64,000 nt of DNA from Parvibacter caecicola (GCF_003725335.1 NZ_QIBY01000001.1:415780-479779); one strand, 5' to 3'; positions 50,374-59,023 are shown, counted from the stretch's first letter. The notes: generated from the sequence alone by a model not told the origin. Program-made: numbers and translations.

Positions 50374-50556
50374 ATGGCAGGGGATGGGGATAACGTCATA
50401 CCTCCGGCACGCGATGCGGCGGTTTGGCCAATCGGGTCATCGTAGGGCAGAGACCCTGTCTCTGCCTCGGTACCAACCGGAGTTGTATCCCAGGCAGAGA
50501 TAGAATCTCTGCCCTACGAATCGCGAAGGCATGACGTTATCCCCGTCCCCTGTCAC
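50374..50556. repeat. Composite palindromic repeat upstream of nifJ
   Basis: Outer arms 50374-50399 and 50531-50556 are inverted copies (23 of 26 match; core GGGGATAACGTCAT), the same family as at 37435 and 37624. Inside lie two GGCAGAGAT-type palindromes facing each other: 50441-50468, with arms GGCAGAGAC/GTCTCTGCC, and 50493-50520. The rest of 50162-50373 is the nifJ leader with no gene and no clear promoter. Confidence 0.88.
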
Positions 50557-50569
50557 CCCCTCTAAACGC

Positions 50570-50603
50570 AAAAAAAGGGCGAAGACTGGAGTCTTCGCCC
50601 TTT
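50570..50603 (-). terminator. Terminator after the kinase-like gene
   Basis: AAAGGGCGAAGAC/GTCTTCGCCCTTT, 13 bp with a 4-base loop, followed by a T run on the minus strand, 21 bases past the stop. Confidence 0.9.
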
Positions 50604-50624
50604 GGGGTGGTGGAGGTGTTGCCC

Positions 50625-51998
50625 TTACAGCTCGGGGAGGCTGGCGGCGGCCACGGATTGGCCCACGCGGCGCATCTTCTCGTCGGGAAGGGTCACTTTG
50701 ATCTGTTCCGCCAATTCCGGGTACTCTTCCGCCAAAACGCGGTTGCATTCGGAAATGAGCAGGTCGCCGCCATCGCCTGAGGCCACGCGCCCCAGCACCA
50801 GCAGCGTCTTGATCTCGTAGAACATGCTGTAGAGCACCAGCGTATGGGCCAGGTAGCAGCCGATGGAGCGGTAGATGTCCAGCGCCGCCTCGTCGCCGTT
50901 GTTGGCCAGCCCCTGCACCACCTTCAGTTTCTCGGCCGGGGAAAGGGCCGGGTCGAGGATGATGTTGGCGGCCGGCGCCAGCTTGATCACGGCGTCTTGG
51001 CTGAAGTACTTGCAGCCCACGCCGAAGTCGGTGGACCACTCGTCCTGCATGGCATTGGGGGAAAGGTCCACCGGCGCGAAGGCCAGCTCGTTGATCCAGC
51101 CCAGCACGTTGCCGTCGTTGTTCACGTAGCCCACCGCTTCGGAGGTACCCATGGCGATGCCCAGGATGTCCCCTTCGCCGGTGGACATGTAGCCGGCCAG
51201 CGCGGTGACGTCGCCGTCGTTGGCCACCACCAGCGGCACGTCGCCGATCTCGGCGCCAGCGCGGTCGTAGATGCTCTTCACCTCATCGCGACGCTCGCGG
51301 GGCACCTTGATGAACAGCGAGGCCACCATGGGGCTGTTGCCCACGAAGGTGCCGGCGGAGCTGACGCCGATGGCGTCCACCCGCGGCATCTTGGAAGCGG
51401 CGGTTTTGAAGGCGGTCACAATCTCGTTGAAGTGGTACTCCGGATCTTCGGTGATCTTGGGGAACCACACCACTTCCTCGGAGTACACCGGCTCGCCGTC
51501 GATGACGGCCGACATTTTGCGGTCGGAGCCGCCGGCGTCAAAGCCGATGCGGCAGCCCTCCATGTGGCCGCCGATTTGCTTGGCGCTCTCGTTGGCGGCG
51601 GGGAAATGGGCCTCGTCCACCGCGATCACCTCAAGCGGCTTCTCGTACACGTCGCCCACGAACTCGAAATCGAAGTGGCGCTCCCCTTCCGGGCTGTAAG
51701 CGGCCGCCAGCTTCTGGGCAATGTCGTCGCAGCCGCATAGGTATACCTTGAAACCGCCGATGCTCCACAGCTCGAACTTGATCAGGCGCTCCACGTAGCG
51801 CAGGTTGGCCTCGGCGAACTCCGGGCCGCGGATGGCGCTCTCGCGCACCGACACCAGGCCGTCTTCCCGCTCCACCGCCACTTTGATGGGGTGGCTGGCG
51901 CCTTTGAGGTACTCGATGGCCCACACGCCGAAGGGGATAAAGCCGGGATCCAGCACCGGGACGTTCTTGATTTCGTAGTCGATGCCCAAATAATTCAC
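50625..51998 (-). CDS. ROK/ASKHA-fold sugar kinase-like protein
   Basis: 457 residues, GTG start (AGGAGACTAAC upstream). Residues 1-145 form an N-terminal domain I do not recognise. The ASKHA ATPase fold follows: phosphate-1 RIGFDAGGSDRK (150-161), IGVSSAGTF, VVANDGDVTALAGY, and the adenosine region GDILGIAMGTSEAVGY. The ROK zinc motif (G-H-x-C-x-C-G-x-x-G-C-x-E) is missing, so it is a divergent ROK or related kinase. It starts one base after the epimerase stop. Context suggests it phosphorylates the epimerised amino sugar, which is inference. Confidence 0.72.
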   Translation of the reverse strand: MNYLGIDYEIKNVPVLDPGFIPFGVWAIEYLKGASHPIKVAVEREDGLVSVRESAIRGPEFAEANLRYVERLIKFELWSIGGFKVYLCGCDDIAQKLAAAYSPEGERHFDFEFVGDVYEKPLEVIAVDEAHFPAANESAKQIGGHMEGCRIGFDAGGSDRKMSAVIDGEPVYSEEVVWFPKITEDPEYHFNEIVTAFKTAASKMPRVDAIGVSSAGTFVGNSPMVASLFIKVPRERRDEVKSIYDRAGAEIGDVPLVVANDGDVTALAGYMSTGEGDILGIAMGTSEAVGYVNNDGNVLGWINELAFAPVDLSPNAMQDEWSTDFGVGCKYFSQDAVIKLAPAANIILDPALSPAEKLKVVQGLANNGDEAALDIYRSIGCYLAHTLVLYSMFYEIKTLLVLGRVASGDGGDLLISECNRVLAEEYPELAEQIKVTLPDEKMRRVGQSVAAASLPEL

Positions 51999-51999
51999 G

Positions 52000-53211
52000 T
52001 TAGTCTCCTAGAATCTCGGTGATCGCTTGCTCGGTCATGCACAGGGCGCGGGGCACATGGAAGGGGCCCTTGAACGTAGAGCCCTTGGTGGGGGGCATGG
52101 TGGGTTTGCCGTCGCGCCGCAGGTAGCCGTACCATTCGCCGTACTCCTCGTCGGCGAAGTGCTCGTGGCAGTAGTCCAGAGTTTTGAACAGCCAGTTGGC
52201 GTAGTAGTCGTCGCCGGTGTCGCGATAGGCCTTCGCGGCGGCGATCATGGTTTCGTTGTGGGGCCACCACAGCTTCATGTCGTGCTCGTAGGCCTCGGGC
52301 GGCAGGCCCTTGGCGTCGATGAAGTACAGAAGTCCGCCGTACTCCTTGTCCCAGCCGGCCTCGATGGCCTGGCGGAAGATGGCCTCGGCGGTTTTGTGCA
52401 GCTGCTCGTCGCCGCGGTAGTTGGCCTCGTCCATCATGAACCAGCTGCACTCGATGTCGTGCCCCGGGTTCACCACGCGCCCGGCGGTGTACCACAGCTC
52501 CGGCGTGCCGTCCGGCGCCACCGATTCCAGGGTGCAGCCCAGCTCGGGGTGGTAGTGCAGGTTCACAATGGCGTCGGTGCACTCCTTGGCGTGGCGGTCG
52601 TACTCCTCGGTGTGGGCCGGGTCCACCCGGCGCATGATGGAGATGATGTTCAGGAAAATCATGGGGTCGCCCAGCGCGCGGCCAGTGCGGGTTTCGGCGA
52701 TGGTTTTGGGGCCCATGCCGGTGGGGTCTTCGATCAGGCCGTTATTCAGCTGATAGATGAGCTGGTAGGCGCGGCGCGCCCGGGCCAGACACTCCTCATC
52801 GCCAGTGATGCCGTAGTACTCGGCGTTGGCGATGCAGTAGAAGCCCTCCGAGAAGCAGTAGCGGCGCTGGCGCAACGGAAGCCCCTCGGCGGTGACGGTG
52901 AAGTACAGCCGGCCGGCCGCCTCGTAGTTGATGCAGTGCTCCTCCAAGAAGTCCAGGCAGCTCTTGGCCGCCTCCATCCATTCCGGCCGCTGGCCGTACA
53001 CGTGGCACAGGTACGAGAACGTCCAGGCGCAGCGCCCCTGCATCCACACGCTCTTGTCGGTGGAGTACACCTTGCCCTCGCGGTCGAGGCAGGTGTACAC
53101 GCCGCCGTTCACCGGGTCCATGCCGTGCTCAAGCCAGAAAGCAATGCAGGTTTCCAGCTGCTGGCGAATCCAATCGCGCTCCAGCTTGAGCCGTTCGATG
53201 TGATTTCCCAA
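52000..53211 (-). CDS. N-acylglucosamine 2-epimerase family protein
   Basis: 403 residues, TTG start with AGGAGG upstream. An (alpha/alpha)6-barrel with family motifs GRCAWTFSYLCHVYG, NPGHDIECSWFMMDEA (the conserved His), and KLWWPHNETMIAAAKAY. Members interconvert N-acetylglucosamine and N-acetylmannosamine or epimerise other sugars. Between a lyase and a kinase it fits amino-sugar or sialic-acid use. A terminator-like hairpin separates it from the lyase gene. Confidence 0.88.
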   Translation of the reverse strand: MGNHIERLKLERDWIRQQLETCIAFWLEHGMDPVNGGVYTCLDREGKVYSTDKSVWMQGRCAWTFSYLCHVYGQRPEWMEAAKSCLDFLEEHCINYEAAGRLYFTVTAEGLPLRQRRYCFSEGFYCIANAEYYGITGDEECLARARRAYQLIYQLNNGLIEDPTGMGPKTIAETRTGRALGDPMIFLNIISIMRRVDPAHTEEYDRHAKECTDAIVNLHYHPELGCTLESVAPDGTPELWYTAGRVVNPGHDIECSWFMMDEANYRGDEQLHKTAEAIFRQAIEAGWDKEYGGLLYFIDAKGLPPEAYEHDMKLWWPHNETMIAAAKAYRDTGDDYYANWLFKTLDYCHEHFADEEYGEWYGYLRRDGKPTMPPTKGSTFKGPFHVPRALCMTEQAITEILGD

Positions 53212-53309
53212 CGCAACCTCCTAAAATCCCAGGCTCCAAAAACCACGTTCAGAATACCAAAACTCCTGCAGGCGCCGCACGCGCGCCCCAGTAGTTGCCT
53301 TTCGGTTAC

Positions 53310-53340
53310 AAGGCAAACCCTCCCGGCAGTGCCGAGAGGG
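53310..53340 (-). terminator. Hairpin between lyase and epimerase genes
   Basis: CCCTC-t-CGGC-act-GCCG-g-GAGGG followed on the minus strand by TTTGCCTT, 37 bases past the lyase stop. It probably reduces downstream expression. Confidence 0.65.
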
Positions 53341-53376
53341 CCGAAAGTCCGTGCCGCCGCTCTGCTTGTCGGGCGG

Positions 53377-54321
53377 CTACTGGCGCACCGGGGCGTCCGG
53401 GTCCATCATGCCCTGCTTCTTCAGCACGGCCACGATGTTCTCCACGTCTTCGCCCACCAGCCGTTGCACCGGCTCGCGCATCTCGTTGGTGTTGAACACG
53501 CCCATCTGCCACAGGGCCGTTTTGAACGCGCCCACGCCAGCGCCGAAGCCCACCGTGGCCCGCACGCCGCGGGTGACGAACATCAGCTTGGCCAGGTGGT
53601 CCTGCAGCTCGCGCACGCGGTTCCAGTCGCCCGCCTGCGAGGCCTTCCACATTTCCACGTACGAATAGGGGTCCACGTTGGCAAGGCCGGGCACGCTGCC
53701 GTCGGCGCCGCCCAGAAGGGCGCCGTCCACCACTACCTCATGGCCGGTGAGCAGCTGCATGGGATGCCCCGCCTCTTCGTTCTCGATAACCAGCCAGCGG
53801 AAGTTCACATCATCGCCGGAAGAGTCCTTCACGCCCTGGATGACGCCGTCCTTGCCCAGACGCATCAGCATCTCGGGGGCCAGCTTGGTGTGCACGCAGC
53901 AGGGCAGGTCGTAGGCGAACAGCGGCAGGTCGGTGTACTCGCGAATGGCGCGGAAGTGGCGCTCCACCTCTTTGGGGCCGCCCAGCGCGTAGAAGGGAGC
54001 GGTGGCCACCAGGGCGTCCACGCCGAAAGAGGCGGCCCGTTTTGCCTGGTCAACCACGCGCATGGTTTCCATATCGATAATGCCCGCCATCACCGGCACG
54101 CGGCCGTTCACTACGGCCACCGCCTCTTGCAGCACGTGATAGCGCTGCGCATCGGTGAGGAAGGCCACTTCCCCGCTGGAGCCCAGGAAGAACAGGCCGT
54201 CCACGCCCGCGTCGATCATGCGGTTGACGCTGCGATGGAAAGCGTCCAGGTCGAGGGATTTCTTCGCGGTAAGGGGAATGACAACCGGGGGGATGACCCC
54301 GCGGAAGGGAGACTCGCTCAT
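53377..54321 (-). CDS. Dihydrodipicolinate synthase/N-acetylneuraminate lyase family aldolase
   Basis: 314 residues from ATG 54321. A class I aldolase TIM barrel: GVIPPVVIPLTAKKSLDLDA, the substrate loop FFLGSSGEVAFLT (G-S-S-G-E), the catalytic Tyr region LFAYDLPCC and the Schiff-base Lys in VIQGVKDSSGDD. Family members include DapA, NanA and sugar-acid aldolases. The neighbours (epimerase, kinase) favour a sugar-acid or sialic-acid lyase over lysine synthesis, but sequence alone does not decide. A promoter plus terminator-like leader lies upstream. Confidence 0.87.
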   Translation of the reverse strand: MSESPFRGVIPPVVIPLTAKKSLDLDAFHRSVNRMIDAGVDGLFFLGSSGEVAFLTDAQRYHVLQEAVAVVNGRVPVMAGIIDMETMRVVDQAKRAASFGVDALVATAPFYALGGPKEVERHFRAIREYTDLPLFAYDLPCCVHTKLAPEMLMRLGKDGVIQGVKDSSGDDVNFRWLVIENEEAGHPMQLLTGHEVVVDGALLGGADGSVPGLANVDPYSYVEMWKASQAGDWNRVRELQDHLAKLMFVTRGVRATVGFGAGVGAFKTALWQMGVFNTNEMREPVQRLVGEDVENIVAVLKKQGMMDPDAPVRQ

Positions 54322-54351
54322 CAAATGATCGCTTTCTCTTCGGTTGCGGCG

Positions 54352-54436
54352 AAACAAAAAGGGCACCGCGGAAAACGCGCGGCGCTGCCCTTGTTTCTGT
54401 TACCGCCTAGCATAGCCAACATGGAAAATCCCGCAA
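54352..54436 (-). promoter_or_regulatory. Lyase promoter followed by a terminator-like hairpin
   Basis: Minus strand TTGCGG (54431-54436), 16-base spacer, TATGCT (54409-54414). From 54392 the stem AAGGGCAGCGC/GCGGTGCCCTT (one mismatch) is followed by a T-rich run (54352-54358). The hairpin lies after the putative start and before the gene, so it may attenuate the operon, or simply end the PPOX transcript. Confidence 0.55.
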
Positions 54437-54477
54437 CCGGGCTGACACAAAGCCGTAATTATTTCACATGGGCGCCC

Positions 54478-54909
54478 TTACAGCGCAAGCGGCTGCCACG
54501 AACCGTCGATGTCGCACAGCCACGCCTGGGGGTTGTCCAGAGTGAAGAAGGTGAGGGCTGGGTCGTCGGGGCCGCTGTAGCACTCCCCCAGCCCCACCAT
54601 GTGCTGAAAACCGGCGCTGCGCACCTCTGGCGAGGCGGTATCGGCGAGGTTGGCGGCCCCGCGCATGATGATCCAGCCGCTCCCGGGCTTCCAGGCGGTC
54701 AGCTCCACCTGGGGGTTGGCGGCCATCTCCCGGTACACGTCTTTGGTGGTGGCGGTGCAGAACTGGATGCGACCGTCTTGCTCCATGGCGAAGCTGAAGG
54801 GGCGCACGTGGGGCTGCACGGCGCCCCCTGCGGCCACCTCCGCCGTGGCCAAGTACCACGCCGGCACGCTGGTGAGGTAATCGACGATGAGCTTCGTTGC
54901 GTCTTCCAT
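54478..54909 (-). CDS. Pyridoxamine 5'-phosphate oxidase-like (split-barrel flavin) protein
   Basis: 143 residues. PPOX-type fold with VPAWYLATAEV, PHVRPFSFAMEQDGRIQF, VELTAWKPGSGWIIMRG. Such proteins bind FMN, F420 or heme; it sits near a riboflavin transporter, which would be consistent with FMN, but the ligand is not shown. AAAGGAAATCCC precedes the ATG. It follows ecfT by 24 bases, so it may belong to the ecf operon. Confidence 0.82.
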   Translation of the reverse strand: MEDATKLIVDYLTSVPAWYLATAEVAAGGAVQPHVRPFSFAMEQDGRIQFCTATTKDVYREMAANPQVELTAWKPGSGWIIMRGAANLADTASPEVRSAGFQHMVGLGECYSGPDDPALTFFTLDNPQAWLCDIDGSWQPLAL

Positions 54910-54933
54910 GGGATTTCCTTTCCGTATGGACCG

Positions 54934-55734
54934 TTACATATATATGGTGGCCAGCAGCACGCAGGCCAGCATAAGGGCCACGCCGGCGCAGGCCATGCCA
55001 TCGCGGTAGGTGCAGCGCAGCGGGTGCAGGCGGGTGATGCCCTCGCCGCCGTGGTAGCAGCGGGCATCCATGGCCTGCGAAAGGATTTCCGCATGGCGAA
55101 ACGCGCTGGAGAACAGCGGCACCATCAGGGCAGAAAGCGAGCGCAGGCCGCCGCGGAAGGGGTTGACGGTAAGGTGGGCGCCGCGGCTCAGCTGCGCCTT
55201 GCGCACGTTGGAGAGCTCTTGGGCGAACTGGGGCAGAAAGCGCAGCGCAATGCCCAGTATCATGCCCAGCTCGTGGGCCGGCACCCCGATGCGGCGCAGG
55301 GGCCGCAGCAGCCGCTCGAAGGCGGCGGTAATGTCAAGCGTGGTGGTGGTGAGGGTGAGCAGACTCATGGCCATCAGCAGAAGCATCAGCCGCACCGCGA
55401 TGAAGCCCGCCGACTGCAGCCCCTTCTGACTGATGCACAGGATGCCCCATTGGAAGTACACCTGGCCCCCCTGCACGAACAGCACGTTCAGGAGCGCCGT
55501 GAACAGCACCAGCACCAAAAGCGGCCCCACCGAGCGCAGCGCCTGCAGCGGCGGAATGCGGGCGATGAGGTAGAAGACCGCCAGGAACAGGGCCGCCACC
55601 GCCAGCGCCCAGGGGTTCCCGGCGCAGAACACCACCGCCATCAGCGCCAGCGACAGCAGGAACTTCACCCGCGGGTCCAGGGCATGCACCGGGCTCTCCC
55701 CCGGCCAGTACTGGCCCAACAGCAGCTGATTCAT
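54934..55734 (-). CDS. ecfT: ECF transporter transmembrane protein
   Basis: 266 residues with five or so helices: SPVHALDPRVKFLLSLALM at the N-terminus and the coupling-helix motifs AQLSRGAHL and ILSQAMDARCYHG (Ala-Arg variants of the EcfT signature) that touch the two ATPases. It serves vitamin S components. Its ATG overlaps the ecfA2 stop by four bases. Confidence 0.92.
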   Translation of the reverse strand: MNQLLLGQYWPGESPVHALDPRVKFLLSLALMAVVFCAGNPWALAVAALFLAVFYLIARIPPLQALRSVGPLLVLVLFTALLNVLFVQGGQVYFQWGILCISQKGLQSAGFIAVRLMLLLMAMSLLTLTTTTLDITAAFERLLRPLRRIGVPAHELGMILGIALRFLPQFAQELSNVRKAQLSRGAHLTVNPFRGGLRSLSALMVPLFSSAFRHAEILSQAMDARCYHGGEGITRLHPLRCTYRDGMACAGVALMLACVLLATIYM

Positions 55735-56660
55735 CTCCGGTCAGCCCCCTCGCGCGCCGCCACGGCGCGTCCCAGCGCCCGGGCAATGGCGTCCGCCAGC
55801 TGCTCTTCGGTGAAAAACCCCGCCTCCAGCGGAAAGCCCGCCTGTCGCAACTGGCCGGCGAAGGCGACGGGAGCCGGCAGCCCCAGCCCCACCGAACGCA
55901 GACGCTCGCCGTCCGCGAACACCTCCGCGGGCGTCCCCAGCGCGAACACCTCCCCTTCCGAGAGCACCAGCACCCGGCTGCAGCGAGCCGCCAGATCGTC
56001 CATGGAATGGGACACCATCACCACCGTGGTGCCCTGGGCGTGGAAGCCGGAAATCATGTTCAGGAAATCCTCCCGCGCCTTGGGGTCGAGGCCGGCGGCC
56101 GGCTCGTCCAGCACCAGCATCTCCGGGTTCATGGCTAGCACGCCGGCGAAGGCCACCCGCCGCTGCTGACCGCCGGAGAGGCTAAAAGGAGAACGGCCCT
56201 TCAGCTGCTCGAAGCAAAGCCCCACCCGTTCGAGCGCTTCCCGCACCCGCTGCTCTATCTGGGCTTCCGGCACCCCCATGTTGCGGGGGCCGAAGGCCAC
56301 GTCGTCGAACACCGTGGCGGCGAACAGCTGGGTTTCCGGGTACTGGAACACCAGCCCCACCCGGCCGCGCACCCGGCGCGCCACTTCCTTGGAAGCGAGG
56401 CTTTCGCCATCCGCCAGCACCCGCCCCTCCGTGGGGTGGATGAGGCCGTTCATGTGCTGGATGAGGGTGGATTTACCCGAGCCAGTATGGCCGGCGATGC
56501 CCAAAAACTCCCCCGGCTCCACCGTAAAGCTCACGTGGCGCAGGGCCCACGGCGCGTCAGGCGCGTTGCCCCACTGGGCCTTCTTCGCCCCGGAGCGCTT
56601 TTTCTTCTTCGCCTCGCCCCCCTCGTAGGAGTAGCTCACATCTTCGAATTCAAGCCGCAC
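55731..56660 (-). CDS. ecfA2: ECF transporter ATPase EcfA2
   Basis: 309 residues from GTG (AAGGAGGAGCT upstream). Walker A GHTGSGKST, Q-loop VFQYPETQLFA, signature LSGGQQRRVAFAG, Walker B MLVLDEPAAGLDP, switch VMVSHSMDD. A ~15-residue basic insert (KKKKRSGAKKAQWGN) near the N-terminus is odd. The start overlaps ecfA1 by 25 bases. Confidence 0.93.
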   Translation of the reverse strand: MRLEFEDVSYSYEGGEAKKKKRSGAKKAQWGNAPDAPWALRHVSFTVEPGEFLGIAGHTGSGKSTLIQHMNGLIHPTEGRVLADGESLASKEVARRVRGRVGLVFQYPETQLFAATVFDDVAFGPRNMGVPEAQIEQRVREALERVGLCFEQLKGRSPFSLSGGQQRRVAFAGVLAMNPEMLVLDEPAAGLDPKAREDFLNMISGFHAQGTTVVMVSHSMDDLAARCSRVLVLSEGEVFALGTPAEVFADGERLRSVGLGLPAPVAFAGQLRQAGFPLEAGFFTEEQLADAIARALGRAVAAREGADRR

Positions 56661-57481
56661 AGCTCCTCCTTCAACGCGTCATCGGTAATGCAGGGGGCCA
56701 CATCCACGCCGCGCCGCTGCAGCGACAGGGCCAGCCGGCAGGCGAAGGGCACCTCCAGCGCCAGCTCCTGCAGCTCATGGGCCCGCACCAGCACCTCTTC
56801 CGGGGCGCCGTCCATGCGCACCTGCCCCTCCTGCAGCACCACCACCCGCTGCGCGCGCGCCGCCTCCTCCATGAAGTGGGTGATCATCACGATGGTCATC
56901 CCCTCTTCGTGCAGCTGGCGCACCACCCGCATCAGCCCCTTGCGGCCGCGCGGGTCAAGCATGGCGGTGGCCTCGTCCAGGATGAGGATGGCCGGGTCCA
57001 TGGCCAGGATGCCGGCGATGGCCACCCGCTGCTTCTGGCCGCCGGAAAGGGCGAAGGTCTCGTGCTGCTCGAAGCCGGAAAGCCCCACCTCCTCCAGCGC
57101 CGCGCTCACCCGCTGGCGCAAATCGGGATTGGGCACTCCCAAATTCTCGGGGCCGAAGGCCACGTCGTTTTCGATGAGGGTGGCCACCAGCTGGTCGTCG
57201 GGGTTCTGGAACACCAGCCCCGCGTTGGAGCGGATGAAGTAGGTGAACTGGGGGTCGCGGGTGTCTTTGCCGAACACTTCCACCTGCCCCTCGTCGGGGG
57301 TCAAAAGCGCGTTGATGTGCTTGGCGATGGTGCTCTTACCCGAGCCGTTGCCCCCCAACAGGCACAGGAACTGGCCCTGAGGCACTTCGAGCCCCAGGTG
57401 CTGGAACACGAAGGCCTTGCCGTCGTAGGTGAAGCCGGCGTCTTGGAAGCGGACGAACGGCGCATCTGGCGAATTGTCCAT
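56636..57481 (-). CDS. ecfA1: ECF transporter ATPase EcfA1
   Basis: 281 residues. Walker A GGNGSGKST, Q-loop VFQNPDDQLVA, signature LSGGQKQRVAIAG, Walker B ILILDEATAMLDP, switch VMITHFMEEA. With EcfA2 and EcfT it forms the shared energising module of group II ECF transporters. AAAGGACC precedes the ATG. It follows ribU by about 90 bases. Confidence 0.93.
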   Translation of the reverse strand: MDNSPDAPFVRFQDAGFTYDGKAFVFQHLGLEVPQGQFLCLLGGNGSGKSTIAKHINALLTPDEGQVEVFGKDTRDPQFTYFIRSNAGLVFQNPDDQLVATLIENDVAFGPENLGVPNPDLRQRVSAALEEVGLSGFEQHETFALSGGQKQRVAIAGILAMDPAILILDEATAMLDPRGRKGLMRVVRQLHEEGMTIVMITHFMEEAARAQRVVVLQEGQVRMDGAPEEVLVRAHELQELALEVPFACRLALSLQRRGVDVAPCITDDALKEELCGLNSKM

Positions 57482-57572
57482 GGCGGTCCTTTCAGGGGCG
57501 GCGCGGGGGCGCGGTGACGGAACGGGGCGGCGCGTGGTGGCGCGGCGCAGCGGGGCGGCAAACCGGCGGGGC

Positions 57573-58232
57573 TTAGCGGCCCTTCACCTGGCGCTTCTCG
57601 GGGGTGATGAGGTTGGACACCGCCTTGTACACCACCACGGTGAGCACGGCGTTTAAAAGCCCCTTCAGCAAATTGAAGGGAATCAGCACCGGCACGATCA
57701 TGGCCACCACGGCCTCGAAGGGCACCCCCAGCCAGGCGGGGGTGAGCAAAAGATTGCCCAGCACCGCCATCACCATGGCCCCCAAAACGCCCAGCGCAAG
57801 GCCGATGGCGGCGCCTTTGAAGGTGCGGTTGCGCTTATACACGATGGCCGACGGCGCCACGATTCCCACGATCACCATGATGTTCATGAGGGCGCCGGTG
57901 AAGTCGGCCATCAGGATGCCGTGGGCGATGCAGGACACGATGCCGCAGGCAAGGCCGGCCGCTGGGCCGAAGGCGAAGCCGCACACCAGCGCCGGCATGG
58001 CGGAGGCGTCGTACTTCAGCCACGTGACACCAGGCAGAAGCGGAAATTCCACGAAGGAGAGCGGCACCGAGATGGCGCACAGAAGCGCGATGGTTACCAG
58101 CGTGCGGGTGGACCAGCGGTTGGTGTTGGCCAGCGTCGCCTGGGCCGTGGGGGCCTTCGGCGCGATGGGCTCTTTCGGGGCGCCGGGCGCCGGGGTTTGC
58201 AGTTCGCTGTAATCGGTAGGGTTTTTCGCCAT
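57573..58232 (-). CDS. ribU: Riboflavin ECF transporter S component, RibU-like
   Basis: 219 residues from ATG 58232 (GAAGG upstream). A ~45-residue Pro/Ala tail precedes six helices. LPGVTWLKYDASAMPALVCGFAFGP resembles the flavin-binding region of RibU, and ALLCAISVPLSFVEFP matches the first helix. The FMN riboswitch directly upstream strongly supports riboflavin as substrate. It uses the EcfA1/A2/T module encoded next, and may form one operon with it. Confidence 0.9.
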   Translation of the reverse strand: MAKNPTDYSELQTPAPGAPKEPIAPKAPTAQATLANTNRWSTRTLVTIALLCAISVPLSFVEFPLLPGVTWLKYDASAMPALVCGFAFGPAAGLACGIVSCIAHGILMADFTGALMNIMVIVGIVAPSAIVYKRNRTFKGAAIGLALGVLGAMVMAVLGNLLLTPAWLGVPFEAVVAMIVPVLIPFNLLKGLLNAVLTVVVYKAVSNLITPEKRQVKGR

Positions 58233-58291
58233 TGCGAACACCTTCTTTCCGCGGGGCGGTTTTAAGGATAAGCGCCGTTTCCTTCCCCGCA

Positions 58292-58335
58292 CAAAAAGAA
58301 ACGAGCCTCATGAATTCCCATTCACAAAGGCTCGT
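58292..58335 (-). terminator. Terminator controlled by the FMN riboswitch
   Basis: ACGAGCCT (58328-58335) pairs with AGGCTCGT (58301-58308); the minus strand continues TTCTTTTT. It lies between the aptamer and ribU, so FMN binding would stop transcription. Confidence 0.85.
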
Positions 58336-58375
58336 GCGTTCGCCGGATTGGCTCTTTTGGGGCCTCCTGCGAATA

Positions 58376-58515
58376 CTGCCTCTTCCATCCGGACTGTAAC
58401 CGTTGGTCCCCGAATTTCACGGAGTCAGCCGCGCGCATGGCGCGGGTCGCGGACTGCGCGGCCATGAGCCGCTCACCGCCAGTGGGGACTTCCACCCCGC
58501 CCTGAAACAGAATTC
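58376..58515 (-). promoter_or_regulatory. FMN riboswitch (RFN element)
   Basis: Minus strand carries the RFN core in order: AGGGCGGGGTGGAAGTCCCC, ACTGGCGGTGAGC, a variable stem, CCGTGAAATTCGGGGACC and ACGGTTACAGTCCGGATGG, with AGAGG. P1 closes by CTGTTTC (58504-58510) with GAGGCAG (58376-58382). Directly ahead of the RibU gene. Confidence 0.96.
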
Positions 58516-58582
58516 ACTGCCCCGCATTGTAGGCATTCCCCGCCCCGTGCGCAACAGGGGCGGCGAAAGCGGAGGCGATGCG

Positions 58583-58915
58583 TTATTCGAAACGGTAGAG
58601 GTCGGCGGTGGCTTGCTTGAAGTCCTCGTACACCTCGGCGGCGATGGCTTCGTCCTCCACCAGCTCGAAGGCGGCCGGCTGGCCGTCATCGTCCAGGTCG
58701 GCCACTTCCAGCAGCACCACTTCGCCGCTGGAAAGGGCCGGGTTCGCGTCGTCCACCGGGAAGAAGAAACCGTAGGACTTGCCTCCGTGCAGGATGAGCC
58801 CCAGAAATTCCAGGTTCAGGGTGTCGCCCTTCTCGTCCTGCAGCGCGATGACCACGCCCTCCTCGGTGGGCGGGCAGAAGTTAGGGGCGCTCCCCGTACG
58901 AATCCCATCGGTCAT
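58583..58915 (-). CDS. DUF1292 family protein
   Basis: 110 residues from ATG 58915 (AAAGGACG upstream). The small DUF1292 domain is clear: VIALQDEKGDTLNLEFLGLI, YGFFFPVDD, EVVLLEVADLDDDG, FELVEDEAIAAEVYEDF. Family members (YrzB-like) have no known activity. It is transcribed towards the riboswitch region and stands alone. Confidence 0.83.
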   Translation of the reverse strand: MTDGIRTGSAPNFCPPTEEGVVIALQDEKGDTLNLEFLGLILHGGKSYGFFFPVDDANPALSSGEVVLLEVADLDDDGQPAAFELVEDEAIAAEVYEDFKQATADLYRFE

Positions 58916-58994
58916 GGCACGTCCTTTCTCTGTCTTTTCCAAACAGGCCCTTTGCGCCTGTTTGGAACCGTAGCTGCGTCTCAGTTGTTCCTTT

Positions 58995-59023
58995 AGGCAG
59001 AGATAGGATCTCTGCCCTACGAA
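58995..59023. repeat. GGCAGAGAT palindromic repeat copy
   Basis: GGCAGAGAT-agg-ATCTCTGCC followed by CTACGAA. It lies upstream of the DUF1292 gene. Confidence 0.85.

Noticed and set aside
52027..56169. A 1380-codon open frame on the plus strand
   Set aside because: It lies antisense to five well-supported genes, is rich in His/Gly/Ala/Arg, has no family motif, and arises from GC-rich third positions of the minus-strand genes.
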